64,000 nucleotides of DNA from Laguncularia racemosa (Eukaryota; Streptophyta; Magnoliopsida; Myrtales; Combretaceae): assembly GCA_037954665.1 (NCBI GenBank), contig JBBMOL010000039.1:3348001-3412000 (forward strand). Reading direction: 5' to 3'. Position 1 is the stretch's first letter. Every line of letters starts with the position of its first letter. The notes below the pieces were generated by a model. That model worked only from the letters and a program-made list of their open reading frames with translations. It was not told the origin of the DNA and ran no database searches. Both the position numbers and the translations under genes were made by a program. Positions 44,832 to 57,786 of this stretch are shown in pieces.

Positions 44832-45299
44832 GATACTTATAAGGCAGAAGCTTTATACATTGATGCTTGATTTTCTTTCTCCCTTCTCCAAAGTTGTAAT
44901 AGTTGCCCTCCGAGAGGGGGGGTAAGGGTGTGGAGGAGCATAATTTAACATTTTTGTCCAATATTTTGATGTCATTAGTCATAATTTTAATGTCTATTTA
45001 CATAATAGTAAATTAAAAAAAAAAAAAAAACAAACAAACGAAACAAAAGGTCTATGCTGCACCATACATAGCTAATATTAACTTTACAACCAGGCTATTC
45101 AATCGTGCTCTTGCCCAAGTGACCGAAACCTAGTAAATTTTATTATGTGATATTAATGAAATCTATGTAAGGTGCATTACAAACTTTTTTTTTTAATAAG
45201 AAAAAATTATGCATTTGATACTCTTAAATTAATAAAACCTACATTAAAAATAGTAAATTCCACTTATCCATGGTCCATGTCCATGACAAAAGTTTTCAT

Positions 45300-45860
45300 G
45301 CAAGGCATAAAAATCTTTCGTTTCTACTAAAGACATTTCAAAGCCACTACAAGTCGTCTTTGATGGATCGAGTCAATTTTTTTTGGACTATCTATTGATA
45401 TTGACGCTCATGCCTTTTTCTACATGTCTATAAATGTGAATTTCTTAGTGTAGAATCATTAATTCATTTTTTTTCTATCATAATTGTAATTGCTAAAAAT
45501 CCTTTGTTTCTAATGAAGACATTTCAAAGTCACTATAAGTCATCCTTGATGGTTTGAGTCAATGTTTGTTGGACCTACACGTCTATGATTGTGAATTTCT
45601 TAGCATAGAATCACTAATTAGGATTTTTTTTTATTTTTTTATTATAATTGTGATTGCTAAAAATCCTTTGTTTCTAATAAAGACATTTCAAAGCTACTAC
45701 AAGTCGTCTTTGATGGATGGAGTCAATGTTTTTTGGATCATATATAGATATTGATACCCATGCCTTTTTTGACACGTCTATGACTGTGACTTTCTTCACA
45801 TAGAATCACTAATTCGGTTTTCTTCTTCTTCTTTTTTCCTGTCATAGTTGTAATTGCTGC
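45300..45860 (+). repeat. Tandem array inside R copy 1 (3 units)
   Basis: Units of about 170-200 bp start with a TTTGTTTCTAATGAAGACAT-type segment and contain CTACACGTCTATGA and TAGAATCACTAATT motifs. Unit number differs among R copies: 3 here, 5 at 51810-52700 and 5 at 62730-63620. Confidence 0.8.
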
Positions 45861-47274
45861 ACCCGAATCATATGCTCTAATAGGTGTTGGCAATTTATGG
45901 TAATATATTTTCAATATTATGCTTAATTTTTTACATCGATCTGTTTAGCGTTATCGCAACAAGATTTATGGTGCATTTATCTGTCATGGACATCTTTTGA
46001 TTTATGTAATATAAACCTTACATGTTTACTTATTTAATTGAAATGAAGTATACGTATAAAGAATGATTTTGGTCTTCGCTTTTTTCTTTTTCTTTTTTTT
46101 TTTTTAACATCGTTTAATCAAATAACGTATTATGAAGTTTCGAGTTTTTGCCCCAAAGACAAACTAGCTAAGAATCAATTGGGATCTGGTTTTTTTCTTT
46201 TTTAATATATTTTACTTTTAAAGAAAGAATTCTTCCAGTCACCTAAAAAGTCCCGTTTTATAATATATATAATGTAATATGCATTAGCTAGATTATATGT
46301 GTATGCTAAGTTTTTTCCTTACACCAACAACCTCAATACCTAATATTTGCATACATTAACACGCACTTGATCTCTAAAAGGGAAGTAACGTTTTGATAAT
46401 TTCGTTATTTCTTTACTTATTTTTTCCTTCCAATTACTATATTGAATGCATCCAATCAATTAGTTTGGGAGGATGAACAAATGGTGTTTTGTTTTTTCTC
46501 TAATATATAGGAGCATGTGACTGAAGGAGTTAATTAGAGTAAATTGAATTTGTGATTTGTACTCAATGTGTTTGAAATGTAAAATGAATTGGGCTATGTT
46601 TATTTACATGCCAAGTCTAGTTTGAAAATCATGAAGATGATGGTGTGACAAGTCATTTTCTAATATTAAGCACTTTAGATGGTATTAATGGCTTTGATTT
46701 ACCTTAAAAGTTTATTCTCTTTTCACACAAAGGAATCATACTCATCATTGTAGTTCAACATAAATAAAGGGTGAGAAGTAAACCACATTTTGGAGATAGA
46801 ATTTATGGAAAGGAACCATAAAGTATCTACCATAATAACTTCCATAATCACAACTATGAATTCATCTAAACTTTCTTCCATTTCCATTTAAATCATGCAA
46901 ATTAAACAAATGAACATATAAAATTATTAAAAACATGCAAATATCTAAAAATCATCATTTTCAAATTTTTTTTTCAACTATAGGCATGCATACAAATCCT
47001 TTTTAGGAGTGCTTGTAAAAAACTCTCAACCAATTTTTAATTTCAATTGCGCAAGTACTCCAATTGAAACCACTTTGATTTCCTAAGAACTCTAGTTGTT
47101 GTACAAATTAAAAATCATAATTATTCATGAGTTTGCACCACTCACACGATAACTAATTGGGGGTTTTGCTCTTAATGTATTGGGGAATCTATCCTAGGTT
47201 TGATTTTGATCAAATTTGACTAAAATAGGGTAAAATTTTAGAGAGAGAGCATAGGATTTTAGGCTTATAGGTTC

Positions 47275-48775
47275 TGTTAAGTTCTCTAATTTAGTTTTCA
47301 TGTTAACAAAAGAGGAATAATGTGTAACGTATATTTGAGCTTGTCAAAAGTTGTTTCAGAAGATAGTAAGTAAATTTTTCTAAATTGAACAAAGAGATAG
47401 AAGCTTGTTCAAAACCTTCAAAGGTGTTATATAAACTGTTTTTGTTTTATCAAAAGGTATTTCAGAAGTTGTGTAGTGTATCCGTAATTCTCGTGTTAAC
47501 CTTTCAAAAGCACTTTCAGAACCTTTACAACAGAAGAACAGTTGACAGGTTTGTTTCTGAAGCACTTTCAGAACCTTTACAACAAAAGGACAGTTGACAG
47601 GTTTGCTTTAGAAGCTCTTTCAGAACCTTCCATGTCTGTCATGAATTTTTTCCAGATTTCGTTCTAATTTTTGTATCGATGGTTTTTTAATAAATTTCAA
47701 GGCCTAGCTTTACGTGTTAAGTATATTTGGGTAATATACTTGATGTGTTTTACTAAAGTTGGATTTTATATCATGGGGTTTTTAATTTACATAAAGTTTT
47801 TACAAGATTTTATGATAAAGTGAGATCATAAAAGATTTACAGGTTTTATCAAGATTTAAATCTAGATATTTGTGTTATATTTTGGGAGATCTAGCAATTA
47901 TAAAGATAAGGATAAGAAATATGGTTGTTACATGAAGATATGCTTCCACAATATATGGGATATCAAGATAAGGTTCCATAATGTGAGGGATATCTTCAAC
48001 AAACTTGATCCAAGGAATATCTCCAAAGAAGATTTCGGTCAAACTAATTTACCTAAGTTTATCCTCAACAAAATATCATAGGAATGCAGATTTTCTCCAA
48101 CAAGTTCAACTTATTTTTGAAATACAAAATTTCAAAAATAAATTCAAGCTTGTCACATGGAACTACATGAACGTTACATTCTCCAACAAAGTAACCGTTA
48201 TGTCCTCTACATAAAAGGGATGTTCAAGCTAAAAAAAAAGAGAGGAGAGAACGTTCTTTTTAGAATCAAGCACACGGAAAAGTTAAAAGCTCATACATCT
48301 TCAGGTGCAAAATTTTATATACATGTGTAATCCGATTTGTAGAGAAAATTTGATATTCCTCATTGTTATTGTAATTCCTTTCTTATATGAGGAATTGAGA
48401 GTTGTTTCATCACTGTAGTTTGAGTGATTAACTTAGTGAAGAAGCTAGAGAGACTCAGCAGTGAGACTTCGCCTCGGAGAGGCTTATTTTATTTACTTTC
48501 GATTTGATTGATATAGTGAAACACAACCGGGACCCTGGCGTGGAGCTAGAAGAGAGGACTGACGCTCGAGGTGGAACCTCTATAAATCTTTGAGCATTTT
48601 ATTCTTCTCTACTCATTTTACTTATTGCACATTATTGTTTTCCATTTTTGTTGCTCACGTCATTTTGTTAGTTAAGAGACTTTGGCTGATTTGCAAAAAT
48701 TGAAATCTTAAGTAATTAATCAATTCAACCCCCCCCCCCCCCCCCCTCTCTTGATTAATCTAATTGGGACCAACA
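47275..48775 (+). mobile_element. 5' LTR of a truncated Copia element
   Basis: A 1501-bp LTR from TGTTAAGTTC to GGGACCAACA, inserted in R copy 1 (copy 2 continues uninterrupted at the same point). It contains a 52-bp tandem repeat at 47510-47630 (2.3 copies) and a poly-C run near 48729-48746. The 3' LTR is absent from the window. Confidence 0.75.
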
Positions 48776-48777
48776 AT

Positions 48778-48788
48778 TGGTATCAGAG
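48778..48788 (+). other. Copia primer binding site
   Basis: TGGTATCAGAG, complementary to the initiator tRNA-Met 3' end, lies two bases after the LTR end. Confidence 0.8.
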
Positions 48789-48817
48789 TAGGACTCATTT
48801 ATTTTGAGTGATCCAAA

Positions 48818-49322
48818 ATGGTTGAAAATAATGTTACAATTAATTGAGCTCCTTACTTCAATGGCTCAAACTTCTCATATTGGAAGATGCGCATGGAAAC
48901 TTATATTAAAGCTAATGATTATGATTCATGGCAGGTCATTTCACTTAGGGACATTGTGATCACCTTGAATGGAAATTCGACCTTGTCAGATTTCGAGAAG
49001 AAGATTATTGAGAAGAACAACAAAGCAAAAAATCTGTTGCTGACTACTATTGCTCCATCGAAGTTCTATTTAATATCATCGTGTGCAAGTGCAAAGGAGA
49101 TTTGGGATATCCTATCCAATACATATGAAGGGACTGATACCATCAAGGAAACCAAGATAAATGCTTTAATTCAACAGTATGAATTATTTAAGTTTAAGTC
49201 TAATGAAGATGTCAAAGATGCTTTTAACAGGTTTACAATTATTACAAATGAGCTTGCATCACTTGGAAAGAAACTTCCAAATCCAGATCTTGTGAGGAAA
49301 ATGCTGAAGATATTGCCACTCA
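48818..49322 (+). pseudogene. Copia gag fragment
   Basis: The frame starts at ATG 48818 (MVENNV), has a TGA about 10 codons in, then APYFNGSNFSYWKMRM, AKEIWDILSNTYEG, LIQQYELFKFKSNEDV and KKLPNPDLVRKML. This is the gag (UBN2-type) domain of Ty1/Copia plant elements. It is cut after ILPL at about 49322 by a sequence related to MITE M. The zinc knuckle, integrase and RT are missing. Confidence 0.85.
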
Positions 49323-50040
49323 TGGTTGTCAAAATCGCAATTTTACGTAAAATCGCTAAGGGGTCTGTAGAATCGGAACGTAGAAACAGAACGTAGAAAC
49401 ATAAGTTTCTACAACCTATGTAAAATAACTTTTAAATATTATAAATTTACTTACAATAGTCATTAAAAAATATAATTAATAATAGAAATAAGGAAATTAA
49501 GTATTTATTTTAGCCATAAATTGCAAATTTGCAATAAAAGTCATAATATAGATAATCGAGCATAAGTTGTATAATATAGATATTTTATTTCTAAAATGAT
49601 AAATCATGTATAAAACAAGTTTCACCTAGTTCTATATACAAAAGCTAAAAGATAATAGATAAATTTTTAAAATCAATTGTGACTTTAAGAAATTACTAAT
49701 AAATAAAAATTGATAATGAAGATATATCATTAGAAAGGAGTAATATTAAAAAATGACCAAAAGTACAAAATAAAGAAGATACTATAACAAGAAAACCTTC
49801 AAAATTATATATTACTAGGTAAATTTTTGCACTATTTGTGATTATTAATTCAAAATATATTTACTTAACAATATCTCACATTTACTTAACTATGAGAATG
49901 ATATATTGAAAAGATAGAAATATAAATACATTTATACCTTTCCTATAAAATTAAAAATCTAAAAAATTCTTATAAAATTAAAGTTATCTACTATTTATTT
50001 TATTTACTATTACAAAAATATTAGTTAAAATAAGGAAAGT
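49323..50040. mobile_element. Diverged relative of MITE M, right end unclear
   Basis: Begins GGTTGTCAAAATCGCAATTT, like the M terminus, with a short tandem of a GAACGTAGAAACA unit, then AAGTTTCTACAACCTATGTA, as in R copies. The rest is AT-rich and only loosely alignable. It interrupts the Copia gag. Confidence 0.45.
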
Positions 50041-50212
50041 TGCAGCAATCAAACACGAGTGCTTTAATACGAAACAATCAACGAACACAAACACAAAGAC
50101 TTCAATGCAACATAACACACTGACAAGAGAGGAGTGATGACCAACGAACATGTTGGGGTATGACTCATACTTCCCTACGACAGGAAAGCACGTGGGTTAA
50201 CAATTAAGCCCA

Positions 50213-50428
50213 CAGTTGTTTATTAAAAGTTTGGGCTTGGATAAGAAAGCATGAAGAAAAATGCTTTTTGGAAGGAATAGGGGAAGAGCACGGCCGGGTA
50301 ATTAAATTGCATGGCTGTATGTCAAGGAAACATGCCCACAGAAGCACACATGGTTGAACACATGGTTGAAGGCACGGTCGTGTTTTGAGCTTGGAAAATC
50401 CACAGAAACACACACGGTTGAGTACACG
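50213..50428 (+). mobile_element. Fragment of an element C-type LTR
   Basis: Similar to 26570-26710 of the C LTR (ATGCTTTTTGGAAGGAA, then degenerate GCACGGCCG motifs). Both ends are truncated. The right end abuts the 44-bp inverted repeat. Confidence 0.65.
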
Positions 50429-50562
50429 GTCTAACTACGCTAACATGTTTCATGAAAAAAAATCATAACGAGTGTGAAAAAGGCTAGAGTTTAGAATAGA
50501 AAGCTAGAAGCTTATAACCTCGTTATGATTTTTTTTCATGAAACATGTTAGCGTAGTTAGAC
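50429..50562. repeat. Perfect 44-bp inverted repeat at the start of R copy 2
   Basis: 50429-50472 and 50519-50562 are exact reverse complements, separated by 46 bases. The right arm is native to R; the left arm is absent from R copies 1 and 3 and is unique to this junction. Confidence 0.9.
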
Positions 50563-50609
50563 TGGTTCCCTAGGATAGTATTAGAAGAGAAGACCAACTC
50601 ATAAACAAG

Positions 50610-51332
50610 GTTGCCAAACTAGCCATTCTACTTAGAAGTGCTAGAGGGTCTCTTAAATTAGAACATAAAATCGAAATGTAAAAACGTAAGTTTCTACAAC
50701 CTATATAAAATAGTTTCAAAAAGTTGTAGATATGTTTCATAAAAAAAATATGAAATATAAGATGAAATAGAGAAATTCAATAAAAATTTTAGTCACTATT
50801 TATAATAAAAGTTGCATACTTGCAATACAAATAATAGCATAAGTTATTAAGTTAATGTCTAAAACTATAATATAAATAACAATACCAATATGAAATAAAT
50901 TATGATACAAATTATACTAATAAAATAAAAAAAAAATCATCAACACCTTTCACATTATCAAAAGTCAAAACTATTATCAACTATCTCTTTACCATTACCA
51001 TTATCGTCATCACCTTCATCGTCAATGCTAAAATCATTATTGGTAGTACTAGAATGATATCCTTATATTTCAATTCCATTTCTTTAAAAAAAACTAATAA
51101 TATTCATATCTTGTGAAGCCAAGTTATATTTTCCGGTTTTTAGCACATTTGACTTAAATAGGTGGAATCGGTACACTTGATTAAAAATGTAAGATTTTAT
51201 CGATTTATGTATAAACTTGTGATTCTACTACAAGTTTATATAGAAACTTGTTTATACACGATTCAACGTGAAAAGGCTTCATAAAATTATAAATTTGTAG
51301 AATCATTTAGGTAAAATTGCAATTTTGAAAAC
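50610..51332. mobile_element. MITE-like element M, copy 2
   Basis: 723 bp, with ends GTTGCCAAACTAGCC and GTTTTCAAAATTGCAATTTT (right, inverted), more diverged at the termini than copy 1. Confidence 0.5.
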
Positions 51333-51809
51333 TATACTTATAAGGAGGAAGCTTTACACATTGATGCTTGATTTTCTTTCTTCCATCTCCAAAGTTGAAA
51401 TAGTTGCCCTCCACGGGGGGTAAGGGTGTGGAAGAGCATAATTTAACATTTTTGTCCAATATTTTGATGCCGTTAGTCATAATTTTAATGTTTATTTAAA
51501 TAATAGTATTTTTTTTTCAAAAATAAAAATAAACAAACGAAACAAAAAGGTCTATGCTGCACCATACATAGCTAATATTAACTTTACAACCAGGCTATTA
51601 AATCGTACTCTTGCCCAAGTGACCGAAACCCGGTAAATTGTATTATGTGATATTAATGAAATCTATGTATGGTGCATTACAGAGTTTTTCTTTTTAATAA
51701 GAAAAAATTATTCATTTGAAACTCTTAAATTAATAAAACCTACATTTTAAATTCCACTGATCCATGGTCCATGTCCATTACAAAGGTTTCCATGCAATGG
51801 CATAAAAAT

Positions 51810-52700
51810 CTTTCATTTCTAATAAAGACATTTCAAAGCCACTACAAGTCGTCTTTGATGGATCGAGTCAATTTTTTTTTGAACTATCTATTGATATTGA
51901 TGCTCGTGCCTTTTTCTACACGTCTATAAATGTGAATTTCTTAATGTAGAATCATTAATTCATTTTTTTTCATGATAATTGTAATTGCTAAAAATCCTTT
52001 TGTTTCTAATGAAGACATTTTAAAGCCATTACAAGTCGTCCTTGATGGATAGAGTCAATGTTTTTTGGACTATCTATAGATATTAATGCTTGTAGCTTTT
52101 TCTACACGTCTATGAATGTGAATTTCTTAATATAGAATCATTAATTCGGTTGTTTTTTTCCTTTTTTTTTCTGTCATAATTTTAATTGCTAAAAATCCTT
52201 TGTTTTTAATGAAGACATTTCAAAGCCACTACTAACCATCCTTGATGGATGGAGTCAATGTTTTTTGGACCATCTATCGATATTGATGTTCGTGTCTTTT
52301 TCTACACGTCCATAAATGTGAATTTGTTAGTGTGAAATCACTAACTCTGTTTTTTTTTTTTTCTTTTTTTGTATCATAATTGTAATTGCTAAAAATCCTT
52401 TGTTTCTAATGAAGACATTTCAAAGCCACTATAAGTCGTCCTTGATGGTCTAAGTCAATGTTTTTTGGGACCTACACGTCTATGATTGTGATTTTGTTAG
52501 CATAGAATCACTAATTAGGATTTTTTTTTTTATCATAATTGTGATTGCTAAAAATCCTTTGTTTCTAATAGAGACATTTCAAAGCTACTACAAGTCATCT
52601 TTGATGGATGGAGTCAATGTTTTTTGGATCATCTATCGATATTGATACCCATGCCTTTTTCTACACGTCTATGAATGTGACTTTCTTCACATAGAATCAC
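51810..52700 (+). repeat. Tandem array inside R copy 2 (5 units)
   Basis: Units begin near 51812, 51996, 52197, 52398 and 52555, each with GACATTTCAAAGC and an AGTCAATGTTTTTTGGA-type segment, separated by T-rich tracts. Confidence 0.8.
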
Positions 52701-54196
52701 TAATTCGGTTTTCTTCTTCTTCTTTTTTCCTGTCATAATTGTAATTGCTGCACCCGAATCATATGCTCTAATAGGTGTTGGCAATTTATGGTAATATATT
52801 TTCAATATTATGCTTAATTTGTTACATGCTCATAATGGAACCTATAATAAAAATTATTAAAAGGTCGTACACATCAGTGGGCAAGACCATTTGTGATAAA
52901 TACATCGATCTGTTTAGTGTCATCGCAACAAGATTTATGGTGCATTTATCTGTCATAGACATCTTTTGATTTATGTAATATAAAACTTACATGTTTACTT
53001 ATTTAATTGAGATGAAGTATACATATAAAGAATGATTTTATGCTTCGCTTTTTTCTTTTTCTTTTCTTTTTTTTTTTTAACATCGTTTAATCAAATAACG
53101 TATTATGAAGTTTCGAGTTTTGGCCCCAAAGACAAACCAGCTAATAATCAATTGGGATCTGTTTTTCTTGTTTTTTTTAAATATATTTTACTTTTAAAGA
53201 AAGAATTCTTCCAATTACCTAAAAAGTCCCATTTTATAATATATATATATATATAATGTAATATGCATTGGCTAGATTATATGTGCATGCTAAGTTTTTT
53301 CCTTCCACCAACAACCTCAATACCTAATATTTGAATACATTACACACGCACTTGATCTCTATAAGGGAAGTAACGTTTTGATAATTTCTTTATTTCTTTA
53401 CTTATTTTTTCCTTCCAATTACTATATTGAATGCATCCAATCAATTAGTTTGGGAGGATGAATAAATGGTGTTTTGTTTTCTCTCTAATATATAGGAGCA
53501 TGTGACTGAAGGAGTTAATTGGAGTAAATTGAATTGGTGATTTGTACTCAGTGTGTTTGAAAATCATGAAGATGATGGTGTGCCAAGTCATTTTCTAATA
53601 TTAAGCACTTTAGATGGTATTAATGGCTTTGATTTACCTTAAAAGTTTATTCTCTTTTCACACAAAGGAATCATACTCATCATTGTAGTTCAACATAAAT
53701 AAAGGGTGAGAAGTAAACCACATTTTCGGAGATCGAATTTATGGAAAGGAACCATAAAGTATTTACCATAATCACAACTATGAATTCGTCTAAACTTTCT
53801 TCCATTTCCATTTAAATCATGCAAATTAAACAAATGAACATATAAAATTATTAAAAACATGCAAATATCTAAAAATCATCATTTTCAATTTTTTTTCAAC
53901 TATTAGCATGCATACAAATCCTTTGTAGGAGTGCTTGTAAAAAACTCTCAACCAATTTTTAATTTCAATTGCGCAAGTACTCCAATTGAAACCACTTTGA
54001 TTTCCTAAGAACTCTAGTTGTTGTACAAATTAAAAATCAAGATTATTCATGAGTTTGCACCACTCACACGATAATTAATTGGGGGTTTTGCTCTTAAAGT
54101 ATTGGGGAATCTATCCTAGGTTTGGATTTGATCAAATTTCGCTAAAATAGGGTAAAATTTAAGAGAGAGAGCATAGGATTTTGGGCTTATAGGTTC

Positions 54197-55327
54197 ATAG
54201 AGAGAACCATGGGACAATGATAGTAGAAATACCTCTACTCTCACATTTTTATTCATTTTAGTACCCAAACTTTAAATTATATTAATTTATTATTTTATTT
54301 TATTGCCTTTAACTTTATGAAATGCAATAAATTGGTGCTTTTGTTGTAATCGTTGTTATTTTAAAATGAGATCATGATAGTAAAATTGCCTTAAATTACA
54401 CTTTCTTTCCATTTTAGTGTTTAAGCCACAAGTTTCTTCATTTTTATATATCAACTTTTTAATGTGAGTCAAATAAGTGACACTTTTATAACAACCATAA
54501 GAGAAAAAAAAAAGTCTAAAAGTCAATCAAACAATGATAAACAATAACAAATAGAAACAACAAATATGAATTTAAAAATTTTAGTCACACAAGAGTTTTA
54601 TGTATGATATTGAATCTTTGTGAGCTTTGTATCACCAAAAGTTTTATGATACTTATTATAATTTGCAAATAATCTTGGATGAGTATTTTAAAACCGATTA
54701 CTTATGATAAAATTTAAATAAAAATGATCCCCAATTTGATTATCTTCAACATAAAATTTTTATTTAACTAACCAATTTTGTGTTACATTTTTATAATATT
54801 TTTAAATTAGTCATTGGATTTTTTATGATATACCACTTGGAAAAATCACATATCTTATTAAGAAGTTATGTATAGTAAAAGATTTTGAATTATAGCTAAC
54901 TTTTAATAATGCAAAGTCATTGGAGAGAGTATTTAACAACAATAGTAGGAGGAGCATTAATAATAATAATAATTGTCGAGTCAAATTTTTCCATTTTTTC
55001 CTAATTCAATTTATATTAAAACCTATACTCATTTAATATAGATCCCCATCTAAGATTAGAGAAAAAAACTTATTTTTTTTTTAATGAAAAAGGGTTGCCA
55101 CTTGATCGAAATCGGGAAAAGTGTAACATTAAAACTTATTGAGTGGATTAGTCTCAATTTGACTAGTAGTCTACATAAAAAAATGAAAATGAAAAATTAT
55201 ACTAGAAATTTTTTAGTTCGGGGCTATCTTATTAAAACTTTAAGTTATCACTTTTTAACCCTCCAAATTAATTTTTTTGAGGAAAAAAAATAAAAAAATA
55301 AAGCAAAAAAGGAAAGAAAGAAAAAAA
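54197..55327. other. AT-rich sequence of unknown origin
   Basis: Very AT-rich, with runs of A and T, and an A-rich stretch at 55279-55328 abutting the inverted arm. No supported gene, LTR or TIR. Confidence 0.4.
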
Positions 55328-55445
55328 ATTATTTATAAATGCAATCACCCCAAGGGTACCTATGTACCCAATATCCGGGATTAGACCCATCATAGTTCAC
55401 ATAGGTTATTATGTATATTTTTTTAAATTTTTGTTAAAAAAATTG

Positions 55446-55695
55446 AAGACTTATTGATGAGGATCAACTAACATCTAAAAGGAAGGAACCAAAATCACTA
55501 AAATCCCATGATCCATTACATGGTATTGGAGGGCCGATGACCAGATCTAGAGTTAAGAGGATGAATGAAGCTCTAAAAGGATTAGTCATGGACTCACAAG
55601 CCAAGGAATCAAGCTACAATAAAGGAGAACCAACACTTATTAACTTGATTCACGTGGCCATTGGGGGATGTGATGATTTAAAGGCCTTAGAATAA
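55446..55695 (+). pseudogene. Family E Gypsy pol C-terminal tail
   Basis: The frame ends SHDPLHGIGGPMTRSRVKRM and continues to a TAA at 55693-55695. GPMTRS-VKRM followed by an amphipathic segment resembles the tail motif of CRM-like chromoviruses (tentative). The stop lies 27 bases inside the LTR that begins at 55669, so pol overlaps its LTR. Upstream pol domains are absent. Confidence 0.7.
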
Positions 55696-56144
55696 TTTTA
55701 TTGAACCGAAACAAAGAGAAGCACATTCAGTTTTGTTACTTGTTATATTTTGGTTTTATTTGTTTGGTTTGTAATTTATATTATTTAGTTGCCTATTCGA
55801 TTATATGAGGATAAGGATAGTTTAGGCAACTTAGGTTTTTCCATATTGTAATATTTACACTATATAAGCCGTATAAGGGGACCGGCTGTAAACAACTTAT
55901 GATTGAATAAAACACACACTTTTTATGAGATACAAAACCCTCTTTTTGTGCTTTTCCAAAAGAAGTCTTCCATAGGAATTCTTAATTGAATTTGCTATAG
56001 GAAACCCTTTGATAACTTAGGTTTCAATCAATAGGTGTGATTGGGGTCTAGTTACACAATACTTGTTCGAGACGATCCTCAAGGTAATTGATTCAAATAG
56101 AGACGTCTGGTTCTAAGTTTGATATACTTAGGGTTCACACAACA
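55669..56144 (+). mobile_element. Family E LTR (left, plus orientation)
   Basis: A 476-bp LTR from TGTGATGATTT to CACACAACA, preceded by a TTGGGGGA purine tract, with TATATAAG at 55861-55868 and a PBS three bases downstream. The right partner at 60416-60891 is also 476 bp but inverted. Confidence 0.8.
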
Positions 56145-56146
56145 TT

Positions 56147-56158
56147 TGGTATCAGAGC
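56147..56158 (+). other. Primer binding site of family E
   Basis: TGGTATCAGAGC, perfect initiator tRNA-Met type. On the right arm the equivalent reads TAGTATCAGAGC (60402-60413, minus strand). Confidence 0.85.
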
Positions 56159-57786
56159 TTCGGCTTCTTGAATCAAGTAAATTCTAACCCTTTTCATTAT
56201 TTGTCTACTCTTTATTTTCCATACTCATATGTAAAATTCATATATAAAAAAAAAATCTTCTTTCCATCACAAAAAAATCCCTTGGAGACTGACAACATCT
56301 AAGTTTAGTTAGTGTTTGAAAATTCAATTGTTGTTCAATTCATAATCATCTTAAAAAGCATACGTCCAAAAAAAAATAAATCAATTTGGTTGCAAAAAGA
56401 AAAAAAATCAAGAACCAAAATCTTCTAAAAGAAAAATTCAAGTTTTGGCAAGTTACAATTCAATTACCAAATTCACTTTCCAATTCCAATCGCAACTTAC
56501 ATCTTATCTTTCCAAATTGTGCACCCGAATTACATTCCATAATTCTTGTTATATTTGGTGAAAATTTATTTGTCCATTGAATTACTTGATAAGGAATTGT
56601 CTTGACTTGTTTCCGAAAGTAGTAGTAAGAGAATTGTTCATATTTATTAGGACTTTCGTAATGTGCTTAATTGACAGAAGCACATGCACTCAACCAATTG
56701 AAGCAATCAAGTTGATAAGCATGTGCTTCAGTCAATTAAGCACATAATCTTTTTGGTATCAGAGAATCAGTTGAGTGAAGGGATTTTGTGATTGTTGATT
56801 TCACAAGATTTAGGGTTCTTGAGTTAGCATCTTGATCCGAAATTGCAAAGTGGAAATTGAGTTGTTTGATTGTGTTGTTGAGGAGTTGTAATTGCTGCTT
56901 GTTGTTGTAGATGCGGAGCATTTGTAATTTCCTTGTTTTCTTGAGTTAGTCGCGATTGATTTAGGGGAAGTGATCATTGTGATCCTTTGAGGAAAGTGAT
57001 CATTTGAAGACTAGAAGAGTGTGATAGTGAATGCAGTGTTGGTAATTTCAGAAATTGAGTGTTGTTGCTTGTAAATTCCATATTTGAAATTGTGTGAAGA
57101 ATAGGAAGATATTTGAAATTCAAACACCTTCTTTAAGTTTAAAGCAATTCATTAAGTATCATTGAATAAGTGTTATTTGAATTTGAACTTTTTTTACCAT
57201 TTGTGGAGAAGGTTGCATTTAGTGGAGTAATTTGAATCTGAATCGTCTTGCTGCCTTTGTTTGTAGATTGTGATGTAAATTGTGTTGTGTGAGTGGCGAA
57301 TTGAAGTTGTGTAGTGGAAAGGAAGTGTTGTGTGTGTTAAAGTGAAGGGGTGATACAACTTGAAGTCGTGTTGTGGTGAGCTGAGTGCACCGTTATTGTG
57401 TGAATGTGTGGCAGTGTAAGGGTGTTTTGAATTGAAGAGTTGCAACGTCTAGTGTTGAGTGTGTTAAGGCAAGAAGTTGCTACACTTGAAGTGTTGGTGT
57501 TGTGGATTGAAGTGGGTGCACCGTATGTGTAAGTAGTGTAAGTGGTGGTGTGTATTTTGAAGGATTGTATGTGGTGTAAGGTGCTGCACATTAACACTAA
57601 TTGTGAGTGTGAAACCATGACCAAAAAAGGGAAGTGAGTAGTGAAATTTGAATTCAAAAACAAGAATTTAAGTGTGAAGGTTAATGAGACTCATTCTTAA
57701 ACACTTGCTAGTTGAATTTATTATCTTAACTACTTGGAAGTATTTATTTATGCTTCAATTATTTTACTTAGTTGCTTGATTGAACA

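Larger units (their letters stand above)
43841..47274. repeat. Repeat R, copy 1
   Basis: First of three direct copies of a long AT-rich repeat. Order: short AAGCTAAAAC units, a GGTTCCCTAGGATAGTG segment, MITE M (44107-44831), a 3-unit tandem array (about 45300-45830), then a 1.4-kb unique part ending at 47274, where a Copia LTR is inserted. Compared with copies 2 and 3 it lacks about 90 bp near 45930. No protein family is recognised. Confidence 0.8.
50470..54196. repeat. Repeat R, copy 2
   Basis: 3.73 kb, the longest copy in the window, colinear with 43966-47274 and 61385-64000. It holds MITE M at 50610-51332, a 5-unit tandem array (51810-52700), a small conserved open frame (52775-52969) and the 3' unique part. 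It continues as other sequence after the point where Copia entered copy 1. Confidence 0.85.
55328..56701 (+). repeat. Left arm of a 1.37-kb inverted pair (Gypsy family E end)
   Basis: Reverse complement of 59868-61234, with a few percent substitutions by eye. It contains a pol tail, an LTR (55669-56144), a PBS and about 540 bp of leader. The inner ends stop at CAACCAATTGA and its complement. The arms flank a deleted family B element. Confidence 0.85.

Noticed and set aside
57194..57663. Minus-strand frames of 83 and 108 codons rich in His and Thr
   Set aside because: Complement of a GTG-rich leader of the family B element; compositional, no family resemblance.
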